47,271 bases of DNA from an uncultured Rhodospirillales bacterium (lineage in GTDB: Bacteria; Pseudomonadota; Alphaproteobacteria; Kiloniellales; Kiloniellaceae). Within the stretch, counting starts at the first letter, position 1, and each line of letters opens with the position of its first letter. Made by a program: the position numbers and the translations under genes. The notes beneath the pieces were generated by a model that was given only the letters and a program-made list of their open reading frames with translations, did no database searches and was not told the DNA's origin. The DNA lies in assembly GCA_913060675.1 (NCBI GenBank), contig CAJXUS010000033.1, positions 1 to 47,271 on the forward strand, written 5' to 3'. Below are positions 33,262 to 43,637 of the stretch, piece by piece.

Positions 33262-33894
33262 TTAAGCCCGGCGTGTGAAAGCTAATGCGACCCCTGTGCC
33301 CATCAACAACAGACCTGTAACCTTGTTGCGAATGCGCCCGCGACGCTCGCCAAGTAGATAGGGCCGGAGTTTCCCTGCCAGTATTGCATAACTAAAGTCC
33401 AAGGCGCTTGCCACCACCAGGAAAGTCACGCTGAGAATAAAGAGTTGCCCTGGTGTTGAGAGACTTGGATCCATGAACTGTGGAAAAAAGGCCGCGTAAA
33501 AAATGATGGTTTTTGGGTTGGTAATGGCGACAACCACGCCCTGTAGAAATAACGACTTCCCCGGTTTGGTCGCCTTTTGGCTTTCCAGTCCCTCTCCTTT
33601 GGCAAACCAAGACTTTAGCCCTAGATAAACCAAGTAGAGCGCCCCAGCCAAGCGCAAGACATCAAACCAGTTGGACAAAGCGGTGAGCACCCAAGCCATA
33701 CCCAACCCGCCGATCATAAACAAAACGACATTACCACAAACCGTGCCCACAACGTTGGCCGCCCCTGCCCTTGCGCCTTGGTTTAGGCTGTTGGCAATTA
33801 CCAGCGTAACAATTGGCCCAGGTATAATCGCAAGCACAGCCGTCGCCGCTACAAATGCAAGCCAGAGGTTGAAGTTTATCGCAAGTTCCATCAT
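33262..33894 (-). CDS. LysE family amino-acid exporter
   Basis: About 210 residues with six membrane helices in the LysE/RhtB pattern: AATAVLAIIPGPIVTLVIAN near the start with the conserved PGP, then SLNQGARAGAANVVGTVCGN, YLVYLGLKSWFAKG, FLQGVVVAITNPKTIIFYAA and FFPQFMDP. These are the family's defining blocks. It should export an amino acid or a small metabolite by proton motive force. The ATG at 33894 has GAGGA upstream; an ATG at 33912 adds six residues. No dedicated regulator is adjacent. Confidence 0.92.
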   Translation of the reverse strand: MMELAINFNLWLAFVAATAVLAIIPGPIVTLVIANSLNQGARAGAANVVGTVCGNVVLFMIGGLGMAWVLTALSNWFDVLRLAGALYLVYLGLKSWFAKGEGLESQKATKPGKSLFLQGVVVAITNPKTIIFYAAFFPQFMDPSLSTPGQLFILSVTFLVVASALDFSYAILAGKLRPYLLGERRGRIRNKVTGLLLMGTGVALAFTRRA

Positions 33895-34029
33895 CACTAT
33901 CCTCGTTTTCATAGGTCTATTAGGGTGCCTATCAGGAGGCTGATTAGGCCTTTACTGATTTATTCTCTACTACCGATCATAAACCAAAGCTCTCAAAAAC
34001 GAGGGGAGTCAAGCCAAGGAACTTAAAAA

Positions 34030-34449
34030 CTACCAGCTACCAATATTTTCCATCGAGGCCCAAGGCTCTTGGATCGGAAGCGCGCCTTCAGCTTGTAATA
34101 GTTCAATGGAAATACCGTCGGGTGATTTTAAGAAAGCCATGCGACCGTCGCGTGGAGGACGGTTGATGGTGATGCCTTGATCCATCAGCCTTTTGCAGAA
34201 GTCATAAATGTTCTCCACTGCATAAGCGAGGTGACCGAAATTACGTCCGCCGTTCATTTCTTCTGGATCATAATTGTAGGTCAATTCCAACTCGACTTCT
34301 GACTGACCAGGTGCCGCCAACATCACAAGAGTAAACCGCCCTTCAGGATTGTCATAGCGTTTGGTTTCAACAAGGCCGAGCTTATTACAATAAAAATCCA
34401 TTGAGGCGTCCAGATCCGTCACCCGGACCATGGTGTGGAGATATTTCAT
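34030..34449 (-). CDS. gloA: Lactoylglutathione lyase (glyoxalase I), canonical metal site
   Basis: A 139-residue VOC protein with all four GloA metal ligands: His in KYLHTMVRV, Glu in VELELTYNY, His in NFGHLAYAV and Glu in GISIELL. It should isomerise the methylglyoxal-glutathione adduct. It has a C-terminal extension (about 15 residues after the last ligand, ending SMENIGSW) not seen in the shorter paralogue at 1543. The two are clearly related, but this one has the intact site. It stands alone, 120 bases after the LysE gene region on the same strand. Confidence 0.92.
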   Translation of the reverse strand: MKYLHTMVRVTDLDASMDFYCNKLGLVETKRYDNPEGRFTLVMLAAPGQSEVELELTYNYDPEEMNGGRNFGHLAYAVENIYDFCKRLMDQGITINRPPRDGRMAFLKSPDGISIELLQAEGALPIQEPWASMENIGSW

Positions 34450-34583
34450 GTTTGCAGCTTTCTAATTCTAGATATTTCACATCTTGTGTTGAGAGATCCT
34501 AGCCAAAATTTTCTGCTAAGGAAATCTCTTGTCGAACAAAAAGCTGCGATTACTGTGTCATAAACACAATTTGACAGAGACAG

Positions 34584-34844
34584 TTATTCAGCACCGATGA
34601 GATCAAGCGCCTCATTAATCAGCTCTATAGAACCGCCGTGATCACCTGCATTGTGTTTTGCTTCAGATTTATTCCGAAGTTCAATCGCATGGCTCAAGTC
34701 CTCAGCAGACACATCGGGCCCTGCCGCAACAGCCGCGTCGAACGCAGCAATGTTGATCGGACAACTATAGGCCCACGCCATTGATGATCCAAAGAATAGA
34801 AGAGATACCGCCAGTAGGGTAATGTGGGCAAATCGTTTGATCAT
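34584..34844 (-). CDS. Small secreted protein of unknown function
   Basis: An 86-residue protein with a signal peptide (residues 1-24, ending MAWAYS). The short mature part is acidic and helical (LSHAIELRNKSEAKHNAGDH, then ELINEALDLIGAE) and looks like one TPR-like helical hairpin, with a single Cys just after the signal. I chose the ATG at 34844 because AAGGAG lies seven bases upstream and the signal begins there; the frame is open much further up to 35039 but that part has no sense. No partner is evident. Confidence 0.8.
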   Translation of the reverse strand: MIKRFAHITLLAVSLLFFGSSMAWAYSCPINIAAFDAAVAAGPDVSAEDLSHAIELRNKSEAKHNAGDHGGSIELINEALDLIGAE

Positions 34845-35007
34845 GATCTTGCTCCTTAGCTGTAAGCCCCCCGTTAATATGTTAGCCCTAAAAATATAAG
34901 CTTGAAGAGAAATAGGGTCAAGAATACTACACTCAATAGAGCATCTCGACTTTCTTTCCCATAAACTCTTACAATAGGAGCAGAAGTTTTCGATCATGGC
35001 TCGTTTA

Positions 35008-35032
35008 CCTGGGGCCTTGCCCCTAGGTGTCT
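35008..35032. repeat. Short GC-rich dispersed repeat, copy 2 (inverted)
   Basis: CCTGGGGCCTTG followed by CCCCTAGGTGTCT. Its reverse complement carries AGACACCTAGGGGCA, like the copies at 19135 and 40310. Confidence 0.45.
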
Positions 35033-35237
35033 TTCGCACTTCTTTACAAGCCCACAGCTCTCACCACGAGTTCCTAGCTCAACATTTTAAACCAGTAGTT
35101 TTCAATAGGAAAAAATGCTAACATCCCTTACGATTTAAACGCTGCTTTATAATGATGTATTTTGGTTAATAAGGCGGCAAGCTGCTTGAGTTCTTGGGCA
35201 ACCGAAGAGCGAGCTTATTCGCGGGGGATGATTAAAT

Positions 35238-35681
35238 ATGAGCGTTAATGGTGAGATAATTGGTAATATATTATGGGTCGCCCTTATTCTTATTAATTTG
35301 CTTGGCGGCCTGATGTTGGCACAAGGGCGTCTCGTCCCTATTAAACAGGTTAGCAATCTGGTCGAGAAACTTTCATCTCACAAAAATACCATTGGTTTAA
35401 CAGCCGCAGCCCTCGGCATTGTCAGTTTTGTTCTCGCGACTTTGAGCCTCAATCTCTTTGCTGGCATTATCCCACAAGCCACAGCGGTTTTGGTCGGGAT
35501 CATCCTTGCCCAAAAAAGTATTGATGAGAAAAAAGACGATGTTCTGAAGAAAGCTCCCTGGAGTAAACCCTTGATTGGTGCTCTTGGTTGTCTGGCTCCT
35601 CTTGCTGAAGTCATTGGCCTCTCCGCACTCGCTGCAGGGATCATCCATTTTATCCTTCAAGGCAGTTTTTATTTTATCTGA
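35238..35681 (+). CDS. Membrane protein of unknown function
   Basis: A 147-residue hydrophobic protein with about four membrane helices: residues about 8-28, 50-72, 73-92 and 115-143. The loop between the third and fourth is charged (QKSIDEKKDDVLKKAPWSK). A GGGGATGA stretch precedes the ATG. I do not recognise a family. A small forward gene follows about 60 bases later and may be cotranscribed. Confidence 0.72.
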   Translation: MSVNGEIIGNILWVALILINLLGGLMLAQGRLVPIKQVSNLVEKLSSHKNTIGLTAAALGIVSFVLATLSLNLFAGIIPQATAVLVGIILAQKSIDEKKDDVLKKAPWSKPLIGALGCLAPLAEVIGLSALAAGIIHFILQGSFYFI

Positions 35682-35742
35682 CCGCTGTAGAAATTTACGA
35701 TAATTGGTATGTTATTTATATGAAACAAGACAAACTAAGATC

Positions 35743-36042
35743 ATGAAAAACATACAGATAATTGATGGAGCCGATAACTGTACCTATAGTATTTTTAGTA
35801 TTGATAACAGCCTCTTCGAATTAATATTCCCCAACAACCAAGATATTGAATTTATCGAAGATTTTATGACACGTTTAGGGCAAGAAAAGGCTTTGATATG
35901 TTTAACTGCACTATGGAATAACGAGGTTGATAAGAAAGAAGTTCTGGAGATACATGGTACTCTGTTCTATCAAAACGAGCATAAGAAAAAATACTACCCA
36001 ACAAAAAAAGAAGCCGAGATGATTATTGATCTTGCCCTTTAA
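35743..36042 (+). CDS. Small cytoplasmic protein of unknown function
   Basis: A 99-residue soluble protein with no signal or membrane helix. It begins MKNIQIIDGADNCTYSIF and ends in a lysine-rich segment (NEHKKKYYPTKKEAEMI). The composition is like a small alpha/beta domain. The ATG at 35743 is preferred over an upstream start at 35704. Family not recognised. It is AT-rich compared with its neighbours and follows the membrane protein at 35238, with which it may form a unit. Confidence 0.65.
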   Translation: MKNIQIIDGADNCTYSIFSIDNSLFELIFPNNQDIEFIEDFMTRLGQEKALICLTALWNNEVDKKEVLEIHGTLFYQNEHKKKYYPTKKEAEMIIDLAL

Positions 36043-36065
36043 AGCACTCGATTAAAACAAAACAT

Positions 36066-36746
36066 CTACAGCCTTTTGAGATAATCTCTGAACTCTTTAC
36101 CGGCCTCACGACGGAAGGTCAGGCCCGTGCGCTCAACCGCTTTCAATCGATCGACCCGAAAGCTTCTGAAGTCATCGCTCTTTTCACACCAGGCCGTCAA
36201 GAGCCAAACGTTATCAAAGGCTGTCAATCCTAGGGGACGGACGTCGCGTTCGCTGAATTGCTCTTTTAAATCCAGATAACCGATGTGCAACAGGGCGCGA
36301 TCGCGAAGAGAGGTGCGCAACGGACTGAGAAAGTCGATGGTTTCTTCTTCTGATTTTGGTTGCACCGAATAGGCCAACAGAGGCGCGTCATAATAACTGT
36401 CCTCCATATCTTCCGGCAGAACGGCAGAGATCTTTGCTGAAGCCCTGGTAGCCGCATCCGCCAATGGCTTGTCCCCTCTGGCAGCCACCAACCGCATACC
36501 GAGGATAATTGCATCCAACTCATCCACGTCAAAATGCAGAGGAGGTAAAAAGTAACCCTTTTCTATTTGATAGCCAACGCCACCCTCTCCACGGATGGGA
36601 GCACCCATGGATTGCAACGTCACCATATCTCGATAAATCGTACGTAAGGATACGCCCAAATCCTCAGCCAGGGTTTCGGCTGATACCGGGTGCCTACGCG
36701 CGCGCAGTCGATCCAAAATGTCGAAAAGTCTTTGAGTACGCATCAT
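36066..36746 (-). CDS. WYL-domain transcriptional regulator (YafY type)
   Basis: A 226-residue regulator. The N-terminal HTH reads RTQRLFDILDRLRARRHPVS, then AEDLGVSLRTIYRDMVTLQS and GGVGYQIEKGYFLPPL, the exact layout of YafY-like proteins. The WYL domain covers about residues 135-215, where the WYL strand reads as VWLLTAWCE and the ligand-contacting Arg lies in FRSFRVDRLKAV. WYL domains sense nucleotides or small ligands. It is divergent from the unknown gene at 36889, with 142 bases between, so that gene is its likely target. Confidence 0.92.
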   Translation of the reverse strand: MMRTQRLFDILDRLRARRHPVSAETLAEDLGVSLRTIYRDMVTLQSMGAPIRGEGGVGYQIEKGYFLPPLHFDVDELDAIILGMRLVAARGDKPLADAATRASAKISAVLPEDMEDSYYDAPLLAYSVQPKSEEETIDFLSPLRTSLRDRALLHIGYLDLKEQFSERDVRPLGLTAFDNVWLLTAWCEKSDDFRSFRVDRLKAVERTGLTFRREAGKEFRDYLKRL

Positions 36747-36888
36747 AATTCCAATTTACAAGCACTACCCTGACATAAACTGTCAGGGGTATCCAGTATA
36801 ACAATTTTCACAATCTAGAAGCAGAGAGAGATTTCACCCGCTTTTATTTTCTAATGCATTGTAATATTTATTATTGGAGACATTTGAG

Positions 36889-37521
36889 ATGTTAAGAAAA
36901 GATCTAGGCCCGTTAAAAATGATGGGGTTTGCCCGCTATGAAAAACGCGATGGTGTTGAAACCGAGGATCTCATTGATGCAGCTTTAAATTGGCGACATG
37001 ACTTCCTCGAAAAACAAGAAGGCATCGCCATGCATTGTTTTTTAGCCAACACTAAAGGGCAATTTGCAGATGCCATTATGGCTGTTGATGAGACGGCATT
37101 TATGGCAATGTCAGAAAACCATCCCAAAGCTCCAAGTTCTCAAGCTTTTATGCAGCTCCTCCAACCAGAATCTATTCGCCTTACCGCAAATAAAATCCTT
37201 AAAAGCGACGTGGATGTTCCTGAGAATTTTTCCTGTATTGAATTTGGAACCTTCAGCCCAAACACCAGTTTCTCAGAATCATTAATGCTCGATATTTCAT
37301 CCAAAATTGAAGAAAAATACCTTTTCAGCTTCTCTGAACCCAGAGCACATTTTATGGGAAAAGTTAATGAAACGACCTATTCCGAAATCGCCTTTGTCGA
37401 GAACCTCGGCATGGCGCGTCGGATCTGCAATGGTTACATCCAAGATGATACCTGCTTGGAACTTCTCGGGATTTTTGATCCAGAAAGCGTAGAGCTCGAT
37501 TTCTGGTACAAGTTGGCTTAG
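36889..37521 (+). CDS. Unknown protein, likely target of the divergent WYL regulator
   Basis: A 210-residue cytoplasmic protein with no signal or membrane helix. It seems to have two related alpha/beta halves: first DFLEKQEGIAMHCFLANTKG with FADAIMAVDETAFMAM, then FSCIEFGTFSPNTSF with LMLDISSKIEEKYLF. The first half resembles the ferredoxin-like dimeric fold of antibiotic-biosynthesis-monooxygenase-type domains; that is a weak impression. GGAGA lies before the ATG at 36889; a TTG at 36874 is also in frame. A strong terminator follows the stop. Family not recognised. Confidence 0.75.
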   Translation: MLRKDLGPLKMMGFARYEKRDGVETEDLIDAALNWRHDFLEKQEGIAMHCFLANTKGQFADAIMAVDETAFMAMSENHPKAPSSQAFMQLLQPESIRLTANKILKSDVDVPENFSCIEFGTFSPNTSFSESLMLDISSKIEEKYLFSFSEPRAHFMGKVNETTYSEIAFVENLGMARRICNGYIQDDTCLELLGIFDPESVELDFWYKLA

Positions 37522-37552
37522 CCTTCAAGCCAAGAAACCTTTATATTCTATT

Positions 37553-37606
37553 AAAAATGCCTTGAATTTGAGCCTCTTAAGCTACGTTCAAATTTGAGGC
37601 ATTTTT
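37553..37606 (+). terminator. Rho-independent terminator of the gene ending at 37521
   Basis: Arms of 20 bases (37553-37572 and 37587-37606) around a 14-base loop; the mismatched positions become G-U pairs in the plus-strand RNA, and the right arm ends in a T run. Confidence 0.87.
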
Positions 37607-37656
37607 GAATTTTGACTGTATCGCCGCCAAAAGAGAATGATAAAAGGAGAAGAATA

Positions 37657-39981
37657 TTAAGGGCCAGTGATATTGCTCCTTAGCCGAACAACTTTATTAT
37701 TGTCAGGAGTATCCTCGTCATCAGAAATAGAGTTGATCTCATCCAAGAGGTTTTCAAGGTCTTCTGTTATGCTTTCAGAATTCTCAATTTTGCCAAGATC
37801 CTGCTCTGTTTGGCCTGCTGCTTTATGGGTCGTTTGTCCTTTGCCTCTGGTCTCTGTTTTTTTATAAGACCCCGTTTTATTATGAGACCCTGGTTTTTTA
37901 CGAGATTGAGCATTCTCTTGATCTGAAACAGGGACATGTATTTGCTCACCGATGGCTTTGTCTATGGCAATAACCAGTTCATTGCGATCAATAGGTTTGG
38001 TCACAACTTCATTCATGCCAGCATCATAATAACCTACTTTATGCTCTTCCATGGCATCGGCCGTCAAAGCAACAATCGGAATCTCGGCTTTGCTCCCTTT
38101 CATTTGGCGAATAACCCGAGTGGCATCCGGGCCAGACATAAGAGGCATCCGCACATCCATCAAAATGAGATCATAGTCGTTTTGCAGATGTTTTTCGGTG
38201 GCTTCTTCACCGTTTTCAGCCAAATCGGTTTCGTGTCCCAAGCCCACCATCATAGAGGAGATGATCTGCTGGTTAAGAATATTGTCCTCGACGACCAGGA
38301 TCGACAAAGGCCTTAGTATTTTAAAATTGGATCCTTGAGATTGATTACCACCGTTTTTTTCATGAACTTCAGTGGTCGCCGGGGTATAGGGAAGTGTAAA
38401 CCAAAACACCGATCCCTCGCCAAATTTACTGTCGACACCAATCTCTCCCCCCATAAGTTCGACCAACCGCTTACAGATCGCAAGACCTAAGCCCGTGCCC
38501 TCGAAGTGTCTGGAAATAGAAGCATCAGCCTGGGTAAATTCAGAAAAGAGTTTTGGGATAGTCCCCGGGCGAATACCCAGACCAGTATCTTTGACGGCAA
38601 TACGAAGCAAGGGCTGCCCGTCAAGCGCGCGCGCCATATGTCCTTCAACGGTAATGCCCCCCTCTCGGGTAAACTTTACCGCATTGCCAATCAGATTGAT
38701 TAAAATTTGGCGAATGCGTATGGGATCACACTTGATTCCAATTGGAAATTTGTCTTCGAATGAAGCTTTAAAATACAACGTTTTTTTCTTACGATTATTT
38801 TTCTCATCTGCAAAAAGATCCAATGTTTCCTGGATCAATGATGGTAAATGGAAATCGATTTTCTCCAATTCCATTTTTCCTGCTTCCATCTTTGACATAT
38901 CAAGAATGTCATTGATAATCCGCATCAAAGAACGGGTAGAATCTTTTATTTTGAATACCTTGTCCCTGCATTCCTCATCCAGATCTTCATCGAGCAACAT
39001 GTCCGCCAAACCCATCACGCCAGTCATCGGCGTTCTGATCTCGTGGCTCATGGATGCTAAAAATTCCGACTTTGCATTATTCGCCATTTCGGCTTCATCG
39101 CGGGCGACAGACAGGGCTTCGGACACTGAAATATGTTGTCTTGCCTTGGCCTCAATCCGGTGACGGGCATCCTCCAGTTTTCTAGTCATTTTCTGTGCTT
39201 CATCACGCGAGACCGTGGTTTCATCCAGTTCTTTTGCCATGTTCAAAAATGACTGAGACAAAGAATAAAAATCACCATTTTTCCCAAGTAATATTTCAGG
39301 AACACCAACAGAGAAATCCCCTTGGGCATAACTATGGGCCATACCTTCCAAAGCATTAATAGGTTCAATGACCAAACGTCGATAGAGATAAAAAGACAAG
39401 GCCAGCAAAGACATGCCAATGATAAACAGTCCCATAACAACATTGGAAAATATTTGTCTTGAGGCCGAAAAATTATTTAGCGTAAGTTCAATTTGATCAA
39501 TATTGTAAACCACGATCTCATTAAGCACTGCGTGCATTTCTTCGCGTTTATGAGACCAGCGAATAAAAGAGACATTGGTGCTTTCCAGATCCTTTAGCTT
39601 GATCATTGCCAGAAACTCATTTCGAATGGCCTTTATGCCATAACGTTGTTCAATGTAGTCACTCAACAACCGACGTCCTTTGAGAGAAGGCAAGATCGCT
39701 CTCAGATCGATAAGTGCGTGTTCAATATCAGCTTCTGCGCGTGAGAGTTTTTTCAAATACTCTTCGTCAGGATATCCTTTGTACGATAAGACAGCGACTT
39801 CAATTGTATGCTGAGCATCAATAAGCGTATTAAGCTGAACTTCGGTTTGTTTTAACCGTGTCAAAGATGCGTCCAGGGTCTTACCCTCGTCATAAAATAC
39901 ATAACCAGCATAGATCATGATACTGAAGAGCATCAGCAACAGAATAACACTCGGTATCAATATCTTATGAAATATCCGCAT
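37657..39981 (-). CDS. Hybrid sensor histidine kinase/response regulator
   Basis: A 774-residue membrane kinase. Two membrane helices (about residues 5-25 and 178-200) bracket a helical periplasmic sensor. HAMP follows, then a coiled coil, HisKA ([20 protein letters not shown]) and the ATPase ([14 protein letters not shown], then [10 protein letters not shown] and [21 protein letters not shown]). A receiver domain comes next, with its acceptor Asp in [15 protein letters not shown] and Lys in VVTKPIDR. The last 90 or so residues are low-complexity ([18 protein letters not shown]) and then acidic, with no HPt histidine motif, so an external phosphotransfer protein is needed. I chose the ATG at 39981 over a TTG at 40002. 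Confidence 0.92.
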   Translation of the reverse strand: MRIFHKILIPSVILLLMLFSIMIYAGYVFYDEGKTLDASLTRLKQTEVQLNTLIDAQHTIEVAVLSYKGYPDEEYLKKLSRAEADIEHALIDLRAILPSLKGRRLLSDYIEQRYGIKAIRNEFLAMIKLKDLESTNVSFIRWSHKREEMHAVLNEIVVYNIDQIELTLNNFSASRQIFSNVVMGLFIIGMSLLALSFYLYRRLVIEPINALEGMAHSYAQGDFSVGVPEILLGKNGDFYSLSQSFLNMAKELDETTVSRDEAQKMTRKLEDARHRIEAKARQHISVSEALSVARDEAEMANNAKSEFLASMSHEIRTPMTGVMGLADMLLDEDLDEECRDKVFKIKDSTRSLMRIINDILDMSKMEAGKMELEKIDFHLPSLIQETLDLFADEKNNRKKKTLYFKASFEDKFPIGIKCDPIRIRQILINLIGNAVKFTREGGITVEGHMARALDGQPLLRIAVKDTGLGIRPGTIPKLFSEFTQADASISRHFEGTGLGLAICKRLVELMGGEIGVDSKFGEGSVFWFTLPYTPATTEVHEKNGGNQSQGSNFKILRPLSILVVEDNILNQQIISSMMVGLGHETDLAENGEEATEKHLQNDYDLILMDVRMPLMSGPDATRVIRQMKGSKAEIPIVALTADAMEEHKVGYYDAGMNEVVTKPIDRNELVIAIDKAIGEQIHVPVSDQENAQSRKKPGSHNKTGSYKKTETRGKGQTTHKAAGQTEQDLGKIENSESITEDLENLLDEINSISDDEDTPDNNKVVRLRSNITGP

Positions 39982-40002
39982 CGTGATATTAAAACCCTTC
40001 AA

Positions 40003-40387
40003 GTTTCAAAAACGGTTCAGCTACGTCATTAAACCGCTTCTCCTTGTTCTCTCAGCCATCAATTTACGCGGCCAGAAGAAAAAGGCTTAAGGAGATATAG
40101 AGACAATATCCGGCAATTTTTTATTTTTTCAGTATGATGGCAGATATCTGGCCATCTTATAAATCGCCTAACAAACAGACTATAGTTTGTTAACAAAGTT
40201 ACCGCGAACCCTCTTTATACAGTCTCGCTCCACGCAACAACCATAGGTATTACTCATTTAAATTAAGTTAAAGATTAGGCGCTCTCTTGCTTTGTCCCCA
40301 TATTATCACAGACACCTAGGTTCAGGACCTATTAATTCACTAGAATTGGTTTAGTAGATCCTGCCCCCTATGTTAGAGATACAAAAA
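40003..40387. other. Intergenic region with one repeat copy
   Basis: About 385 bases between the hybrid kinase and the tyrosine phenol-lyase terminator. It is AT-rich and holds the dispersed repeat copy at 40310-40333. I see no gene. Confidence 0.5.
40310..40333. repeat. Short GC-rich dispersed repeat, copy 3
   Basis: AGACACCTAGGTTCAGGACC and two more bases that resemble it, similar to the copies at 19135 and 35008. Confidence 0.45.
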
Positions 40388-40411
40388 TGGGGGTGCATAC
40401 CAACACCCCCA
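40383..40411 (-). terminator. Rho-independent terminator of the tyrosine phenol-lyase gene
   Basis: TGGGGGTG (40388-40395) pairs with CACCCCCA (40404-40411) around an eight-base loop. On the minus strand the hairpin is followed by a T run (A run at 40383-40387 on the plus strand), 20 bases after the stop. Confidence 0.88.
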
Positions 40412-40431
40412 TCTCCTAAAATCACCCGGCT

Positions 40432-41925
<1,494 letters not shown>

Positions 41926-42135
41926 TCACGAAGCTCTATCAAGTGGCCAGTGAGAGGAAGATAATCTTTATTCAGTTTAAGGGATTTGATTTAGGTCAAG
42001 ACATCAAAAATGTCCTAAAAGCATCAAGCCATTTTTGTTTTATAAGTGTTTAAACTTGTGAATAAATACGATCAATACTATAGCTGTGGTTGCTATCCAT
42101 CTAAAGTTATTACAACTCTAATAACAGGGTTTTCA

Positions 42136-42972
42136 ATGCAAGCTTGGTACTATTGGTCTAAGAATACTGAATTCGGTCCAGTTACAAAACTAAAGCTCTT
42201 TACCCTGTACAAAGAAAAACAGATTGCTGGTTATAACTTCGTTAGACCAGAAGGATCAGAAGTGTGGACCTCATATAAAGACCTCGACATCCACCAAGAC
42301 GATTTTTCACAAGAAGAGCTGGATAACAACTCTGCTTTCATACCAGTGGAAAGAAATGTCAGAGTAAATCCCTCAGAATCACTTTTGAAGAATAACGAAG
42401 AAGAATTCGATAATCTCCCGCTTGAGATAAATTATAAATGGAAAGACATTTCTCCTCACCCCTGGAGACGTTCTTTCGCTCGTTTTCTTGATATCTCTAT
42501 CTACTCAAAGTTTGTTTATATTCCAGGCATTTACTATTTAACCTCAGGCATAAGCCCCGCGAGAGTAGATCAATTCCCACCCTCAGAGTTAATTGCCTTC
42601 TTCGTTTTCCTTTACTTCTCATTCTTCCTTTTTGCGATGTTTTTGAATGCTGCTCTTATAAGCTTGCTGGGAAACACACTCGGTAGATGGATTTTTGGCA
42701 TACAAACCTTGGAAAAAGATTTTTCTCCCCTAAGCTTTTACTCTGCACTTGAACGTGAATTTTATGTTTGGAAAAACGGGCTTGCTTTTGGAATTCCAAT
42801 AATAAACCTAATCACCCAAGTTTATGGCTATTTAGATCTCACCATGAAGAAAAGAACTTCTTGGGACAAAAAGTTGGGTACAATCACTGCTCAACGCGAG
42901 GATAACACCAAACAGTTTATACTCTGTATTATTGGCATTCTCGGTTATCTGATAATTTTTCGTTATTTCTAA
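42136..42972 (+). CDS. GYF_2-RDD membrane protein
   Basis: A 278-residue protein. The N-terminal 60 residues form a GYF_2 domain: WYYWSKNTEFGPVTKLKLF, then VRPEGSEVWTSYKDL, a fold that binds partner peptides. After an acidic linker comes an RDD domain with three or more membrane helices, starting PHPWRRSFARFLDISIYSKF, with the family's R and DD/D residues partly present (R-F-L-D) and the later LGRWIFGIQTL. RDD proteins are poorly characterised; some act in transport. The ATG at 42136 is preferred because the fold begins there; a GTG at 42046 adds 30 unlikely residues. Confidence 0.85.
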   Translation: MQAWYYWSKNTEFGPVTKLKLFTLYKEKQIAGYNFVRPEGSEVWTSYKDLDIHQDDFSQEELDNNSAFIPVERNVRVNPSESLLKNNEEEFDNLPLEINYKWKDISPHPWRRSFARFLDISIYSKFVYIPGIYYLTSGISPARVDQFPPSELIAFFVFLYFSFFLFAMFLNAALISLLGNTLGRWIFGIQTLEKDFSPLSFYSALEREFYVWKNGLAFGIPIINLITQVYGYLDLTMKKRTSWDKKLGTITAQREDNTKQFILCIIGILGYLIIFRYF

Positions 42973-42978
42973 TACCTC

Positions 42979-43467
42979 TTAGACCACCAGCGCTTTAGCG
43001 CGTTCATCCTCTCCCAGAGGTTCAAAAATAGTTTCGCAGAATTCGAAGATCTCACGCGAAACTTCGAACAGGAAAGTCTCAGTTTGGGCTTGATTACGAT
43101 GATTGACGCGGTCCCAACGGGTTTCTTTGTCAACATCAAGAAAATGGGTTTCAAACACCACGCCGTTATCCATTAAAAAATCTTGAACCCGTTCGCGCTG
43201 ACTTCGCGCGAAAAAACCGATATCGAGAATAACAGAAATCCCCTTGCCCAAGATTTTCAGGCTTTCGTTGAGCTGTTGAGTCTCACAACGCTGGGTGCGT
43301 TCCAACGCCCAGTAATAGAGCGGTGGATCAGGCATATCCATAAAAAACAGGGTCTTCATCCATTCATCTACAGAAAAGACAATTCCGTTATGCCGCTCAG
43401 CCAACTGAGCTGAATAGGTGCTTTTACCTGCACCGGTATTACCGACAATCAAGAAGGCTTTTGTCAC
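42979..43467 (-). CDS. P-loop kinase-like ATPase
   Basis: A 162-residue P-loop protein. The Walker A motif is near the start (FLIVGNTGAGKSTYSAQLAE), and VFSVDEWMKTLFF and ISVILDIGFFARSQRERVQD follow, as in the zeta-toxin/COG0645-like small kinases. It ends FLDVDKETRWDRVNHRN. The substrate is unknown; this group phosphorylates small molecules or nucleotides. I chose GTG at 43467, with GAAGAGG six bases upstream; an ATG at 43500 is also in frame. It converges on the GYF-RDD gene at six bases. Confidence 0.85.
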   Translation of the reverse strand: MTKAFLIVGNTGAGKSTYSAQLAERHNGIVFSVDEWMKTLFFMDMPDPPLYYWALERTQRCETQQLNESLKILGKGISVILDIGFFARSQRERVQDFLMDNGVVFETHFLDVDKETRWDRVNHRNQAQTETFLFEVSREIFEFCETIFEPLGEDERAKALVV

Positions 43468-43637
43468 GAACACCTCTTCCACAATTCTGTTCACTCTCAT
43501 TAAACTCAATAATAACCTATATATTTCATAATCTTAAAAAAGGAAAAAGGAAAACCCATTTCCTCTATTCATTTTAAGAGCAGACCGACCTATGATAACA
43601 AAGTCAACAAAAGGGTCCTATAAGCACTAAACGTATA

